Source of the DNA: Paenibacillus amylolyticus
Lineage (GTDB): Bacteria > Bacillota > Bacilli > Paenibacillales > Paenibacillaceae
Length of the DNA stretch: 64,000 bases
Reading direction: 5' to 3'
NCBI RefSeq assembly: GCF_003719335.1
Contig: NZ_RIAS01000002.1
Span: forward strand, 62,001-126,000
Shown in pieces: positions 36,516 to 45,878 of this stretch. Numbering within the stretch: the first letter of the stretch is position 1; every line of letters begins with the position of its first letter. The notes under the pieces are model-generated. The model was not told where the DNA came from and searched no databases. It was given only the letters and a program-made list of their open reading frames with translations. The position numbers and the translations under genes were made by a program.

Positions 36516-37936
36516 TAATCCATTCCTTCGCTCCAACACTGGACATCCCTTACTATTATCCATGCAATTTCCCTCTGATCCATGAAGTGCTTGAGCGGCA
36601 GGGCTCCTTGTCAAGTCTTGCCATGCTGGCAGCCAGCCGATTGTATACTCTGCCATCATGCGAAGATAATGGCTTGGTAAAGACGTATTTTCACAAGCTG
36701 GATTATGAGGAACCGATCTGGAAGATCACTAACCAGCGGGAGCTGGGCAGCTTTGAGGAAGGAAAAGTACAGATTCGGCGGCAGCTTGAAACGGGCAGGC
36801 TTTTTTTGGCGACAGGCACCAGCTACCATCTGCCTTACTGCGACGATTATCACAACCCTGAGTATATTAACAAACATGTCAAACAAGGCTCACGACATTA
36901 CCTGATGGATCATTGGCTTGCCGTGTATGGCATGGATGAAGACCATATGTATGTATATGATCCTGTTTTTTACAAGTTTAAAGGCAAGGTGGAACATGCG
37001 GCTTTTCATGATTTTTGGAGAGGGCATCAGACCATTCCTGAACTTGCGGGTGTTAAACGGAAGGAGACGCTGCGAACCTACGGAACAACGGACATTCAGG
37101 CAAAAGCCCTGCTGGATTCGCAGGGTTATCGGGAGATGCTGGCACAAGCACTGACTACTCAGGTACATGAATTTTTGACAGGTAGAACGGTCACGGAGGG
37201 AACTCGGCGTTTTTATTTTGGACATGCTGTATCTACGAGTTTGATCGAGGCGCTGGAAGGAAATGCAGGAGGGAATGCAGAGAGCGAAGCCCGAACTTCG
37301 GGTTTGCTTTTTGATATGCGGTGGAGTCGATATTATTTCCGGGATCTGCTCAAGGAGTCTGCTGAGTGGCTGGGTGCACCGCTTGACCAGTATGCCAAAG
37401 AATATGAGAACATCATTCTCCGGTGGGAAAAGGCGAATAACCTGCTGCAGGTAGGACGGATGAAACAGCGCGAAGGGTGGCAAGCACAGTTGTCAGGCGT
37501 CGTGCAAGAGCTGGTCGCAGATGAATGGTATTGGTATGAGTCCTTCAGACGAGCACTGCCTCAAGCTTCCACATATGCGCGGCAATCCCAAACAGATATA
37601 GACAACGAAAACGAACACAAGGCAGCTCTGTTACGCATTGTACTGGATAGCTGCCGGGAATTGAATGCATATCATAACACATTCATTGCGTTGGATGAGG
37701 GCGGTAATGCACCACTATATGGCCGGGATGGACGACTGAATTCACTGGAACTGGTGTCATTATTAGCTGTGGTGGAGCAGGGCATTGAAGAGCATTGGGG
37801 AAAAGGCCTGGGGAACGCTCTTGCCGAGATTGCTGCTGCTTCCTTGCCGGAAAGCCCGTATCAGACGGTAGGCTCGCTGGTGAATTATCTTGCACAGCAT
37901 CAGACCTTGGGCAGTAATGGGGAGGGTGTGAGATGA
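36512..37936 (+). CDS. BtrH-like acyltransferase fused to a carrier domain
   Basis: A 474-residue protein. Residues 1-330 resemble the BtrH N-terminal family (papain-like acyltransferase of butirosin biosynthesis): catalytic Cys candidate in YYYPCNFPLIHEV, His in MDHWLAVYGMDE and DP in YVYDPVF. Residues about 395-465 look like an acyl or peptidyl carrier: DGRLNSLELVSLL with Ser411 as the phosphopantetheine site. Such a fusion would hold and transfer its own acyl group. The start overlaps the esterase stop (ATGA), and its end overlaps the AMP-ligase start (ATGA). The acceptor is unknown. Confidence 0.65.
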   Translation: MIIHSFAPTLDIPYYYPCNFPLIHEVLERQGSLSSLAMLAASRLYTLPSCEDNGLVKTYFHKLDYEEPIWKITNQRELGSFEEGKVQIRRQLETGRLFLATGTSYHLPYCDDYHNPEYINKHVKQGSRHYLMDHWLAVYGMDEDHMYVYDPVFYKFKGKVEHAAFHDFWRGHQTIPELAGVKRKETLRTYGTTDIQAKALLDSQGYREMLAQALTTQVHEFLTGRTVTEGTRRFYFGHAVSTSLIEALEGNAGGNAESEARTSGLLFDMRWSRYYFRDLLKESAEWLGAPLDQYAKEYENIILRWEKANNLLQVGRMKQREGWQAQLSGVVQELVADEWYWYESFRRALPQASTYARQSQTDIDNENEHKAALLRIVLDSCRELNAYHNTFIALDEGGNAPLYGRDGRLNSLELVSLLAVVEQGIEEHWGKGLGNALAEIAAASLPESPYQTVGSLVNYLAQHQTLGSNGEGVR

Positions 37937-39285
37937 TTGATTTTTTGCTAGAGCGATTTACCGCTCACGGACAGCACCCGGCGTTTATTTGGGAGGATCA
38001 AGAGTACAGTTACGAGTGGCTGGTTCATCAGATTTTTCTCATGGGAGAATGGATCAAAGGAGAGGGGATATCCGGGCGGGTTGTCACATTGGAAGAGGAC
38101 TATTCTCCTTATGCAGCATCGGCAATGCTGGCATTGCTTGGAGCAGGGTGCATTGTGCTTCCGATCGATCGTAATTTGGTCGAAGCGAAACGGGACGAGT
38201 ACGTAAAGTTGGCACATGTAGCTGTGCGCTTGGGGGTAGATGAAGGCAAGCTCTTGGTGAGACAGGTATGCAAGACTCATGAAGAAGAAGCGATGCCATC
38301 CATCTTGAATGAATTGCGACTGGAGCAGATTGGCGGATTGGTTCTGTTCTCCTCAGGATCTACGGGAGTGAGCAAGGCAACGGTTCACCGGGCAGACCGG
38401 TTGTTACAGTCCTTTCGACGGCAGGTGCGTCCGCTGCGTACCATACCCTTCATGATGTTTGATCACATCGGCGGGGTGAACACAATGCTGCAATCGCTAT
38501 CCAGCGGCGGGTGCCTGTGTATTGTGGTGAATCGTACTCCGGAGGAAGTGTGCCATACCATTCAGAAACATCGTGTACAGGCGCTGCCCGTATCCCCAAC
38601 TTTTATGAATTTGCTGCTTCTGGCAAAACAAGATGAGCATTACGACCTTTCCAGCCTGGAAGTGGTCTCTTATGGCTCGGAAGTAATGCCTGAGTCGGTT
38701 TTGGATGCATGGACTCGGCGTTTTCCGAGGATCAGGACGATTCAAGCTTACGGCATGTCCGAATTGGGGATTTTACCAACACGCTCCAAAGAACCGGGAT
38801 CGCTGTTATTTTCCATTCAGGATGAAGAGGTGAAGTGCCGCGTTGTGGACGGTGAACTGCAGATTCATACCGCAACGGCGATGATGGGTTATCTGAATGC
38901 CCCTTCTCCTTTTACAGAAGACGGTTGGTTGCGAACAGGAGATGAGGCAGTGGTGGAGGGAGGATATATCCGCATTCTGGGTCGTCGTTCCGAGATTATT
39001 AACGTAGGTGGCTGGAAAGTGTACCCTGCTGAAGTGGAGAGTGTGCTTGAAGAGATGGATGGCATTGAAGCGGCGGTAGTTACGGGAGAAGTGAGCGGGA
39101 TAACAGGCCAGCAGGTGAAAGCGACAGTACGGCTTGCTAACCCCAGTTCACTAAAAGAGCTTCGCAGGGCTATATGGGCTTATTGCCAAGATAAACTGCC
39201 TGCATACAAAATTCCGCAGAAAATTGTGATCACAGAAGAAGCGCTCGTCAGCTCCCGTATGAAAAAGGTCAGAAAGCAGGTATGA
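37933..39285 (+). CDS. AMP-forming acyl/aminoacyl ligase
   Basis: A 450-residue adenylate-forming enzyme. LFSSGSTGVSKATVH is core A3, AYGMSELG A5, LRTGDEAV A7, GRRSEIINVGGWKVYPAEVE A8, and the late Lys in SRMKKVRKQ A10. It should activate a carboxylic acid as its adenylate and load the carrier domain of the preceding gene. It is shorter than NRPS A domains and has no carrier of its own. Translationally coupled to the upstream gene; a terminator follows. The acid is unknown. Confidence 0.8.
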   Translation: MIDFLLERFTAHGQHPAFIWEDQEYSYEWLVHQIFLMGEWIKGEGISGRVVTLEEDYSPYAASAMLALLGAGCIVLPIDRNLVEAKRDEYVKLAHVAVRLGVDEGKLLVRQVCKTHEEEAMPSILNELRLEQIGGLVLFSSGSTGVSKATVHRADRLLQSFRRQVRPLRTIPFMMFDHIGGVNTMLQSLSSGGCLCIVVNRTPEEVCHTIQKHRVQALPVSPTFMNLLLLAKQDEHYDLSSLEVVSYGSEVMPESVLDAWTRRFPRIRTIQAYGMSELGILPTRSKEPGSLLFSIQDEEVKCRVVDGELQIHTATAMMGYLNAPSPFTEDGWLRTGDEAVVEGGYIRILGRRSEIINVGGWKVYPAEVESVLEEMDGIEAAVVTGEVSGITGQQVKATVRLANPSSLKELRRAIWAYCQDKLPAYKIPQKIVITEEALVSSRMKKVRKQV

Positions 39286-39370
39286 TCGCCGCGGGATCAT
39301 GCATGACCGTTTTATCAGAGGATGTTCAGGCTGAGATTGCTCGCTAAATCGTTTGATTGATAAACTAGAG

Positions 39371-39403
39371 AACGCATAAATCCGAAGGGATGTGCGTTTT
39401 TTT
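39371..39403 (+). terminator. terminator of the acyl operon
   Basis: AACGCATAAATCC pairs with GGATGTGCGTT, followed by a T-run to 39403. Confidence 0.8.
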
Positions 39404-39455
39404 GTTCATACAGGAGAGGCGTTCCTTCAGAGGCAATTGTCTGCTTTTTTATACC

Positions 39456-39489
39456 AAAAAGGGCCGGACGTTATTCACGTTCAGCCCTT
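39456..39489 (-). terminator. terminator of the GH13 gene
   Basis: On the minus strand AAGGGCTGAACGT pairs with ACGTCCGGCCCTT (two mismatches), then TTTTTGG. The rest of the 39286-39646 gap holds only this, the opposing terminator and no gene. Confidence 0.7.
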
Positions 39490-39646
39490 CGGAATCTTCC
39501 CCATTCATATTTAGCCCTTGGAGATCCAGCCTGCATTATTTAGTAAAGGAAAGGGAAGCATGGGATGACTCACAGCATGTTGCTAGTTAAGTGCACAGAA
39601 ACACAGCAAGGATTAATAGCAGACATAGGCCCCCCCTTTACCAAAA

Positions 39647-41419
39647 TCATGCTTCTGCCGGCTGTTTCACCTCACATTGCAACAAAGAGAAGCCGTATGC
39701 GCCGAGATCCAAGGTCAACTTGTTCTGTGTTGCCTCAACCGAAGCCGTAGTGTACAAGTCGCGCCATACATTATGATCTGCCCAACCAAGCTCCAGTTTA
39801 CAAGGCTCGTCACTGGCATTGATCACCAGCAGCATGCGTTCTCCCGTTTCCGAATCCATACGTTCCATAGCAAGGCAAGGGTCACCTGCTTCGGCATACA
39901 TAATCTTTAACCCCGCGCTGCGCAATGCTGGATGTTTCTTTCGTACCTCAATCGTATGGATGAAAAATTCAAGCAGTTCCCGGTTCTGTTTGCCCACGTC
40001 CCACTCCATACATTTGCGGCAGCCCGGGTCATATCCACCGTCCAGTCCGATCTCATCTCCATAATAGACGCAAGGCGCACCCGGATAGGAGAAAAGCAAC
40101 GTTACAGCCAATTTCATTTTGCGCATATCCCCATCACATAACGTCAACAACCGCGGAGTATCGTGGCTGCCCAGCAGGTTAAACGCTGCTTCGGTAACCG
40201 GTTGGGAGTACGAAGCAAGCAGTTTGCCAATTTCGTTGGCGAATCCGAGTCCATCCAGCTTGCCATGCACGGCATAATCCAGTACGGAGTTGGTAAAAGG
40301 GTAGTTCATGACTGCATCGAACTGGTCGCCTTGCAGCCACATTAATGAATCATGCCAGATTTCACCGAGCAGATAAGCATCGGGCTTGATCGCTTTGACC
40401 GTCTGACGGAACTCACGCCAAAATTGGTGATCCACTTCATTGGCAACATCCAGTCGCCAACCGTCAATATCCATCTCTTCAATCCAGTAGCGTGCAACCT
40501 CAAGCAGGTACGCTTTGACATCCGGGTGCTCCGTGTTGAGCTTCGGCATGAGCGGCTCAAAGGCAAAGGTTTCGTAGGTCGGAATGCCATCCTCAACCCG
40601 TGGCGGCCAATCCTTGATGTAGAACCAGTCTGCATAAGGGGAATTAGCGCCATTTTTCATTACGTCGACAAAAGGAGGAAACTCTCTTCCCGAATGGTTA
40701 AATACAGCATCCAGAACGACTCGTATACCGCGAGCATGACATGCGTCCACTAGCATTCTCAATTGTTCATTCGTACCAAACTGAGGGTCAACCTTCAGAT
40801 AATCGGCGGTGTTGTATTTATGGTTGGTCGTGGCCTCGAACAATGGACAGAAATAGATGGCTGTGATCCCGAGTTTACTAAGATGATCCAGATGATCCAT
40901 CACGCCTTGCAGGTCTCCGCCAAAGAAGTTGGTTGGTGTAGGCGTACCACCCCAAGGTTCAGCATTTGCTGGCGTCAGAGAGGGGTCACCATTCGCAAAA
41001 CGTTCGGGGAAAATCTGATAAAAAACAGCATCCTTAACCCATGCAGGCGGTTCAAAAATATCAACCGGATTCATAAATGGAAAATCAAACATTTCCAATG
41101 GATGATCCGGCAATGACTGCTCAAATCCTCGCTCGGTCATCCACACAGAATCTTCCCCTTGAATTAGTTGGAATGCATAACGTAGTCTGCGGTAGGGCGG
41201 AGATGTCTCGGCTTCCCAATAATCAAACATTTCGTCCCGGGCGAAAATCCGCATAGGAATATGCGTGATCGTCCGATCCCAGGCATATTTATCTCCTGTA
41301 ATCGCGATGACCGAATCCAAATCCCCTCGTTTGGACCGCAAGCGAAGATGCATGGTTGTGCGATTATACGCATAAGACCAGTTCAGTTTGGGACGATGAT
41401 AAATCGCTTCTAAAATCAT
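39647..41419 (-). CDS. cyclomaltodextrinase / neopullulanase (GH13)
   Basis: A 590-residue cytoplasmic GH13_20-type enzyme that hydrolyses cyclodextrins, maltodextrins or pullulan. The N-terminal domain (about 1-125) is the dimer-forming N-domain of the group; the barrel has VVLDAVFNHSG, nucleophile Asp324 (GWRLDVANEV), acid/base Glu353 (LLGEIW) and Asp420 (LLGSHDTPRL). No signal peptide from ATG 41419, which has AAGGAG 8-9 bases upstream; a longer frame would add an unlikely N-terminus. Together with CGTase and the importer it completes a cyclodextrin route. A structured leader with terminator precedes it. Confidence 0.9.
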   Translation of the reverse strand: MILEAIYHRPKLNWSYAYNRTTMHLRLRSKRGDLDSVIAITGDKYAWDRTITHIPMRIFARDEMFDYWEAETSPPYRRLRYAFQLIQGEDSVWMTERGFEQSLPDHPLEMFDFPFMNPVDIFEPPAWVKDAVFYQIFPERFANGDPSLTPANAEPWGGTPTPTNFFGGDLQGVMDHLDHLSKLGITAIYFCPLFEATTNHKYNTADYLKVDPQFGTNEQLRMLVDACHARGIRVVLDAVFNHSGREFPPFVDVMKNGANSPYADWFYIKDWPPRVEDGIPTYETFAFEPLMPKLNTEHPDVKAYLLEVARYWIEEMDIDGWRLDVANEVDHQFWREFRQTVKAIKPDAYLLGEIWHDSLMWLQGDQFDAVMNYPFTNSVLDYAVHGKLDGLGFANEIGKLLASYSQPVTEAAFNLLGSHDTPRLLTLCDGDMRKMKLAVTLLFSYPGAPCVYYGDEIGLDGGYDPGCRKCMEWDVGKQNRELLEFFIHTIEVRKKHPALRSAGLKIMYAEAGDPCLAMERMDSETGERMLLVINASDEPCKLELGWADHNVWRDLYTTASVEATQNKLTLDLGAYGFSLLQCEVKQPAEA

Positions 41420-41494
41420 GGATATCACTCCTTGGCACATGGTTAAATGCAAGATAAGGCTAGAGAATGCCGTGGAAAACGCCGTAGAAAACGC

Positions 41495-41550
41495 AAAAAA
41501 GGCACAACCTCTCATGTTCACGAGGTTGTACCTTTCGGCAGCATAGCCTT
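41495..41550 (-). promoter_or_regulatory. candidate structured leader / attenuator, copy 3 (GH13)
   Basis: Minus strand: AAGGCTATGC (41550-41541), a short UGCC-GAAA-GGUA hairpin, then ACAACCTC pairing with GAGGTTGT and a run of six T (41500-41495). Two TATAAT boxes lie just upstream (41559-41554 and 41570-41565). It could also simply terminate the gene at 41638-42213; shared features with copies 1 and 2 favour a leader. Confidence 0.6.
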
Positions 41551-41637
41551 TTGATTATACGGTTATTATACGAATTATTTCTGCAAAAGAAAATACTTTT
41601 TTTCCTTAATTATCAATTTATTATGGAGCCGAGTACA

Positions 41638-42213
41638 TTACATCTGGAATCCCAGTTGCTCTCCGTATGTCTTCACTTCTTTAAGGTACTGCTCGATGCT
41701 CTTTTTACCCGCAGCAATCTTGTCATTACCCTGCTTGAGGAACGTGCGGTTTACTGTTGTTTTGGAAACAGCCTTTTTGAACAATTGATAACCTTCCAGC
41801 TGTGCGTAGCTGCCTTTAATCAATTTGTCATGGATTTTTTTCAACTGGGTATTCTCCGGTTTGATCTGTTTCAGCATGGAAACATACTTTGTGTAATTTG
41901 GGATAGCTGTGTTGTTTAACGTCAAAAAGAAAGATTTGCGATTGGAGGAGGTGATGTATGTGTTTCCGCCTATGGCGCTCATAGCTTTTGTTTCATAAAC
42001 AGCTGCTGCCTCCAAAGCATCCAAATAATCCAGAAAATCTTGATCATCCGCTGTAAGCTCTTGTTCTTCCTGGTTAATTGTCTCTTCCGTGTTTACCTCA
42101 TCCGAAATCACAGTGGAATTGTCTGCTGCCGCAGTATAATGCCCTGTTGGAAGAATTACACCGCCGATCAACACCATGCTCATCAGGATCGAAAGAATCC
42201 AATGTTTTTTCAT
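41638..42213 (-). CDS. small secreted protein, paralogue B
   Basis: A 191-residue protein with a Sec signal (KKHW, hydrophobic core, then TAAADN) and an acidic linker, followed by a helical domain homologous to the gene at 21629-22243: SSNRKSFFLTLNNTAIPNY, KLIKGSYAQLEGYQLFKKA and a final LGFQM. GGGGA precedes the ATG. Function unknown; it is probably exported to the cell surface or medium. Confidence 0.75.
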   Translation of the reverse strand: MKKHWILSILMSMVLIGGVILPTGHYTAAADNSTVISDEVNTEETINQEEQELTADDQDFLDYLDALEAAAVYETKAMSAIGGNTYITSSNRKSFFLTLNNTAIPNYTKYVSMLKQIKPENTQLKKIHDKLIKGSYAQLEGYQLFKKAVSKTTVNRTFLKQGNDKIAAGKKSIEQYLKEVKTYGEQLGFQM

Positions 42214-42612
42214 AATACCCGTCCCCTGTCTTTATATATGTGATTTTATTCCAAGGGATAATCTAACATAAGAAGAGTTTCATTCACAGGAATAATTTAG
42301 GAATAAATTATGGATTAAAGAAGCCGACTCTAAGTCTGAAAAGTAGAATGTATTGTAAAATTATTCATAAATATGAGATATGGATGTATAAATATTAATA
42401 ATTTGTATATCGTCACATCATGAAATAAAAGGGATAGCTCAAGGTTATATTTTGCCCAGAAGAAGTAGGCGACATTTGACATAAGTGGTTACATAACCGT
42501 TTGATAATATTGATTTATATTATATGCATTCACCTCAAATGTGCATATATAGCAGCGTTTCTAGAATAAATGAAGCTAGATATTCATCGTGAATATTTTT
42601 CCAAATAAGTGC
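42214..42612. other. AT-rich spacer between paralogue B and siderophore uptake
   Basis: Very AT-rich, with no gene. A Fur-controlled promoter for the uptake operon follows at its right end. Confidence 0.5.
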
Positions 42613-42641
42613 TTGTCTAAATCAACCAACTCCATTACAAT
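42613..42641 (+). promoter_or_regulatory. promoter of siderophore uptake operon
   Basis: TTGTCT, 17-base spacer, TACAAT. A Fur box starts 6 bases after the -10. Confidence 0.6.
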
Positions 42642-42647
42642 ACAATT

Positions 42648-42666
42648 GATAATGAGATTCAATATC
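42648..42666. promoter_or_regulatory. Fur box
   Basis: GATAATGAGATTCAATATC, 15 of 19 matches to the GATAATGATAATCATTATC consensus, located over the expected transcription start. Confidence 0.75.
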
Positions 42667-42695
42667 ATTTAGAGTGAGAAGGGGAGACGAGTTCC

Positions 42696-43715
42696 ATGTT
42701 TCGATTCAGCAAAAAGTTATATATTTATGCAGCACTTATTCTTATGATTTCGCTGCTGGCTGGCTGTGCTTCAGGGGGAAATGCGGGTACAACCAATACA
42801 GCAAGCTCAGCAACAAGTGGTAAAAGTGCTGAAGGCAGCACGGAGGGAGATAAAGCTGTCAAAGCAACAGACGAGACTCGGGTAATCAAACATGCGATGG
42901 GGGAAACAAAAATCACGGGAACTCCGCAACGAATCGTGACACTGTTCCAGGGTGCGAATGATGTCGTCGTTGCACTTGGCGTGAAACCGGCAGGTGTTGT
43001 GGAATCATGGGTGCAGCAGCCGGTTTATGAATATCTGCGTAAAGATCTGGATGGTGTACCGCAAGTAGGTCAGGAATCCCAGCCCAATCTGGAAGAAATC
43101 AACAAGTTGAAGCCTGATCTTATCATTGCAACCAAAATCAGACATGAGGAAATCTATGATCAGTTGTCACAGATTGCGCCAACAGTAGTAACCGAAACGC
43201 TGTTTGACTGGAAAGAAACATTGAAGATTGCCGGGGAAGCCATGAACAAAACAGAGGAGTCGAATAAGCTGCTTGCCGATTGGGAGACGCGTGTCGCGGA
43301 TTTCAAAGAGAAAATGGGTGACCGTCTGCCGATTGAAGCAACCATTACCAACTTCAGAGCCGATCAGGTTCGTATTTTCTACATGGGATATGCAGGTAAG
43401 ATCCTGAAAGAACTTGGTTTTACAAGACCGGCTGGCCATGATGAAGATAAATGGGGTGTTGAACTGACATCCAAAGAGGCTATTCCGGATATGAATGCAG
43501 ATATGATTTTTAATTTCAATTCAGGTACGGATACGGCAGCAATTGAGAAAAATTATCAGGATTGGACAAGCAGTCCGCTCTGGAAAAACCTTGATGCTGT
43601 GAAAAACAACCAGCTGTACCAGGTCGATGAGGTGGCTTGGAACATGGCAGGCGGATATACATCAGCCAACATGATGCTGGACGATCTATACAAGCTCTTC
43701 AACCTGAATAAATAA
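42696..43715 (+). CDS. iron-siderophore-binding lipoprotein
   Basis: A 339-residue FecB/FhuD-type lipoprotein. Lipobox LAGC (Cys24) is followed by a Gly/Ser/Thr-rich tether and a type III binding fold (TPQRIVTLFQGANDVVVALG, VGQESQPNLEEINKLKPDLI). It delivers a ferric siderophore to the permeases 97 bases downstream. The nearby biosynthetic cluster suggests a carboxylate siderophore of the achromobactin type as ligand, by analogy with CbrA. GAGAAGGGGAG precedes the ATG. Confidence 0.88.
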   Translation: MFRFSKKLYIYAALILMISLLAGCASGGNAGTTNTASSATSGKSAEGSTEGDKAVKATDETRVIKHAMGETKITGTPQRIVTLFQGANDVVVALGVKPAGVVESWVQQPVYEYLRKDLDGVPQVGQESQPNLEEINKLKPDLIIATKIRHEEIYDQLSQIAPTVVTETLFDWKETLKIAGEAMNKTEESNKLLADWETRVADFKEKMGDRLPIEATITNFRADQVRIFYMGYAGKILKELGFTRPAGHDEDKWGVELTSKEAIPDMNADMIFNFNSGTDTAAIEKNYQDWTSSPLWKNLDAVKNNQLYQVDEVAWNMAGGYTSANMMLDDLYKLFNLNK

Positions 43716-43726
43716 TAACCGGATTA

Positions 43727-43780
43727 GGATCTGCCATGCACCAGAACTTTCGTTAGCGAAGTGTAGGGGCAGGCAGGTCC
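43727..43780 (+). other. intercistronic stem-loop
   Basis: GGATCTGCC pairs with GGCAGGCAGGTCC (two extra bases), with an inner CTTTCGTTAGCGAAG hairpin. It sits between the binding protein and permease genes and may stabilise the upstream mRNA or attenuate the downstream part, as in other binding-protein operons. Confidence 0.5.
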
Positions 43781-43811
43781 TGTTTCACTTCACAGATGAA
43801 AGAGTGAGAGT

Positions 43812-44825
43812 ATGTTTCCCCTTTTTACCAAGGCGAGTGCCAAAATATACGGGTTGGTCGGATTGTTCATTCTTACGTTGCTCGCAGCAACCGCCAGCAT
43901 GATTCTGGGACGCACCCCTATTACGTTTCACATGTTATGGGATGCGGTTCAGTCCTATGATGATACATCAGTGGAGCATGTGGTGCTACTGACAGAGCGA
44001 TTGCCACGCACGGTTATTGCGGCTGTTGTAGGGGCAAGTCTGGCTGTTGCAGGCGGACTGATGCAGGCGCTGACACGTAATCCACTGGCTTCCCCGAGTG
44101 TGTTCGGGATCAACGCGGGTGCGATTTTCTTTATTGTTATTGCTGTTGTTATATTGTCCGTGTCTTCCTTAACCACGATGATGTGGTTTGGGTTTGCCGG
44201 GGCAGCCATATCGGCAGCTATTGTATATGGTTTGGGTTCACTGGGGCGTGATGGCCTGACTCCAATCAAAATTGTTTTAGCGGGTACTGCTATTTCAGCC
44301 TTGTTTGCCTCCTTTACCCAAGCGATTCTTGTGCTGGATGGCACAGGGCTGCAGGATGTCCTGTTCTGGCTTGCTGGTTCGGTAAGTGGACGAACGCTGG
44401 AGATGCTCTATCCTGTTCTACCTTATATTGCGGCAGCCGCACTGGTGTCTTTATTTATGGGCAGAGCCATCAATTTGTTATTAACAGGGGATGACATTGC
44501 CAAAGGAATGGGACAGAACGTACTCCTGGTCAAAGTGATGATGGGAATCGTCACGGTAGTACTCGCGGGTGGTTCTGTAGCAGTTGCCGGTTCCATAGGT
44601 CTTGTGGGCCTCGTCGTACCGCATATTATGCGTGCTTTTGTGGGCAATGACTATCGCTGGCTTGTCCCGTATTGCTTCTTTGGTGGAGCGATATTGTTAA
44701 TGTCAGCTGACGTCGTAGCAAGGCTGGTCATTATGCCGCAGGAAGTTCCGCTGGGTGTCATGACGGCATTAATCGGTGGTCCTTTCTTCGTATATATTGC
44801 CCGCAAGGGGGTGACGAAGATATGA
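43812..44825 (+). CDS. FecCD-type siderophore permease 1
   Basis: A 337-residue permease with about ten helices. GASLAVAGGLMQALTRNPLASPSV is the conserved GGxxQxxxRNPLAxP block of the FecCD family, and the C-terminal GSIGLVGLVVPHIMR contacts the ATPase. It pairs with the next permease. The end overlaps the following start by ATGA. Substrate inferred from context. Confidence 0.9.
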   Translation: MFPLFTKASAKIYGLVGLFILTLLAATASMILGRTPITFHMLWDAVQSYDDTSVEHVVLLTERLPRTVIAAVVGASLAVAGGLMQALTRNPLASPSVFGINAGAIFFIVIAVVILSVSSLTTMMWFGFAGAAISAAIVYGLGSLGRDGLTPIKIVLAGTAISALFASFTQAILVLDGTGLQDVLFWLAGSVSGRTLEMLYPVLPYIAAAALVSLFMGRAINLLLTGDDIAKGMGQNVLLVKVMMGIVTVVLAGGSVAVAGSIGLVGLVVPHIMRAFVGNDYRWLVPYCFFGGAILLMSADVVARLVIMPQEVPLGVMTALIGGPFFVYIARKGVTKI

Positions 44826-45865
44826 AGAAGATGCTGACGTATCGGAATAAAAAGGACACGGTCTCCATGCAAGTGGAACGTAAGCCGATGGTTGTCATCG
44901 TCGTATGCCTCATTCTGTTTTTGACAGCCGGGGTGGTCGGAACCAGTATGGGAAGTGACTTTATTTCCCCGCTGGACGTCATTCGAACCATCTTTGGACT
45001 GAATGCAGGAGAGCATGATTTCGTCGTGCTGACACTCAGGCTTCCACGTGTGTTGTTATCTCTGCTTGTCGGGGCCGCACTGGGGATGTCGGGTGCACTG
45101 TTGCAGGGCATTATCCGTAACCCACTTGCCTCACCTGATGTCATCGGCATAACTGGTGGTGCTGCAGTGGCAGCTGTAGGATTTGTAACATTACTGGGTG
45201 GAGCCGTAAGCATTAAATTGCTGCCACTCTTTGCGGTTATGGGTGCTATGGTAACAGCATTCATCATTTATATCTTGGCCTGGAAAAAAGGAGTCAGTCC
45301 GATCCGGCTGGTGCTGATCGGTATAGGCGTATCGGCTATTACGGGCGCTGGCACGACGTTTATGCTGATACTAAGCCCGTTTTATACAGCAAGTCAGGCT
45401 TATATCTGGCTAACTGGCAGCATCTATGGTGCCACATGGACAGATATTCAGACGATATTACCCGTGATTGTCATCGTCCTGCCTCTTGCCATGTGGTTTG
45501 GCCGCAGTCTGAATGCACAGGAGTTCGGAGATGACCTTGCGACAGGGCTTGGCGTTACGGTGCAGTGGCATCGATCTGTGTTGTTATTATGCAGTGTGCT
45601 CCTCGCCGGGATTGCTGTGTCTGTCGCTGGTACGATTGGCTTTGTGGGTTTGATTGCCCCGCATATCGCACGAAAACTGGTAGGGCGGATGTTTGGCAGC
45701 TTGCTGCTGGTATCCGGCTTTGTAGGTGCTTTACTGGTATGCACAGCTGATCTCATTGCCCGAACGGCGTTTCTGCCGCTGGATATCCCTGCAGGCGTAT
45801 TTACCGCAGGAATTGGAGCACCGTTTTTCCTGTATCTATTATTTAAGAATCGAAACCATTATTGA
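44822..45865 (+). CDS. FecCD-type siderophore permease 2
   Basis: A 347-residue permease, paralogous to the previous gene: GAALGMSGALLQGIIRNPLASP, and GTIGFVGLIAPHIARKLVG. About ten helices after a short polar N-terminus. GGGGGTGACGAAGAT lies before the ATG, which overlaps the preceding stop. The pair forms the heterodimeric channel. Confidence 0.9.
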   Translation: MKKMLTYRNKKDTVSMQVERKPMVVIVVCLILFLTAGVVGTSMGSDFISPLDVIRTIFGLNAGEHDFVVLTLRLPRVLLSLLVGAALGMSGALLQGIIRNPLASPDVIGITGGAAVAAVGFVTLLGGAVSIKLLPLFAVMGAMVTAFIIYILAWKKGVSPIRLVLIGIGVSAITGAGTTFMLILSPFYTASQAYIWLTGSIYGATWTDIQTILPVIVIVLPLAMWFGRSLNAQEFGDDLATGLGVTVQWHRSVLLLCSVLLAGIAVSVAGTIGFVGLIAPHIARKLVGRMFGSLLLVSGFVGALLVCTADLIARTAFLPLDIPAGVFTAGIGAPFFLYLLFKNRNHY

Positions 45866-45878
45866 GGGGGAGAGAGCC

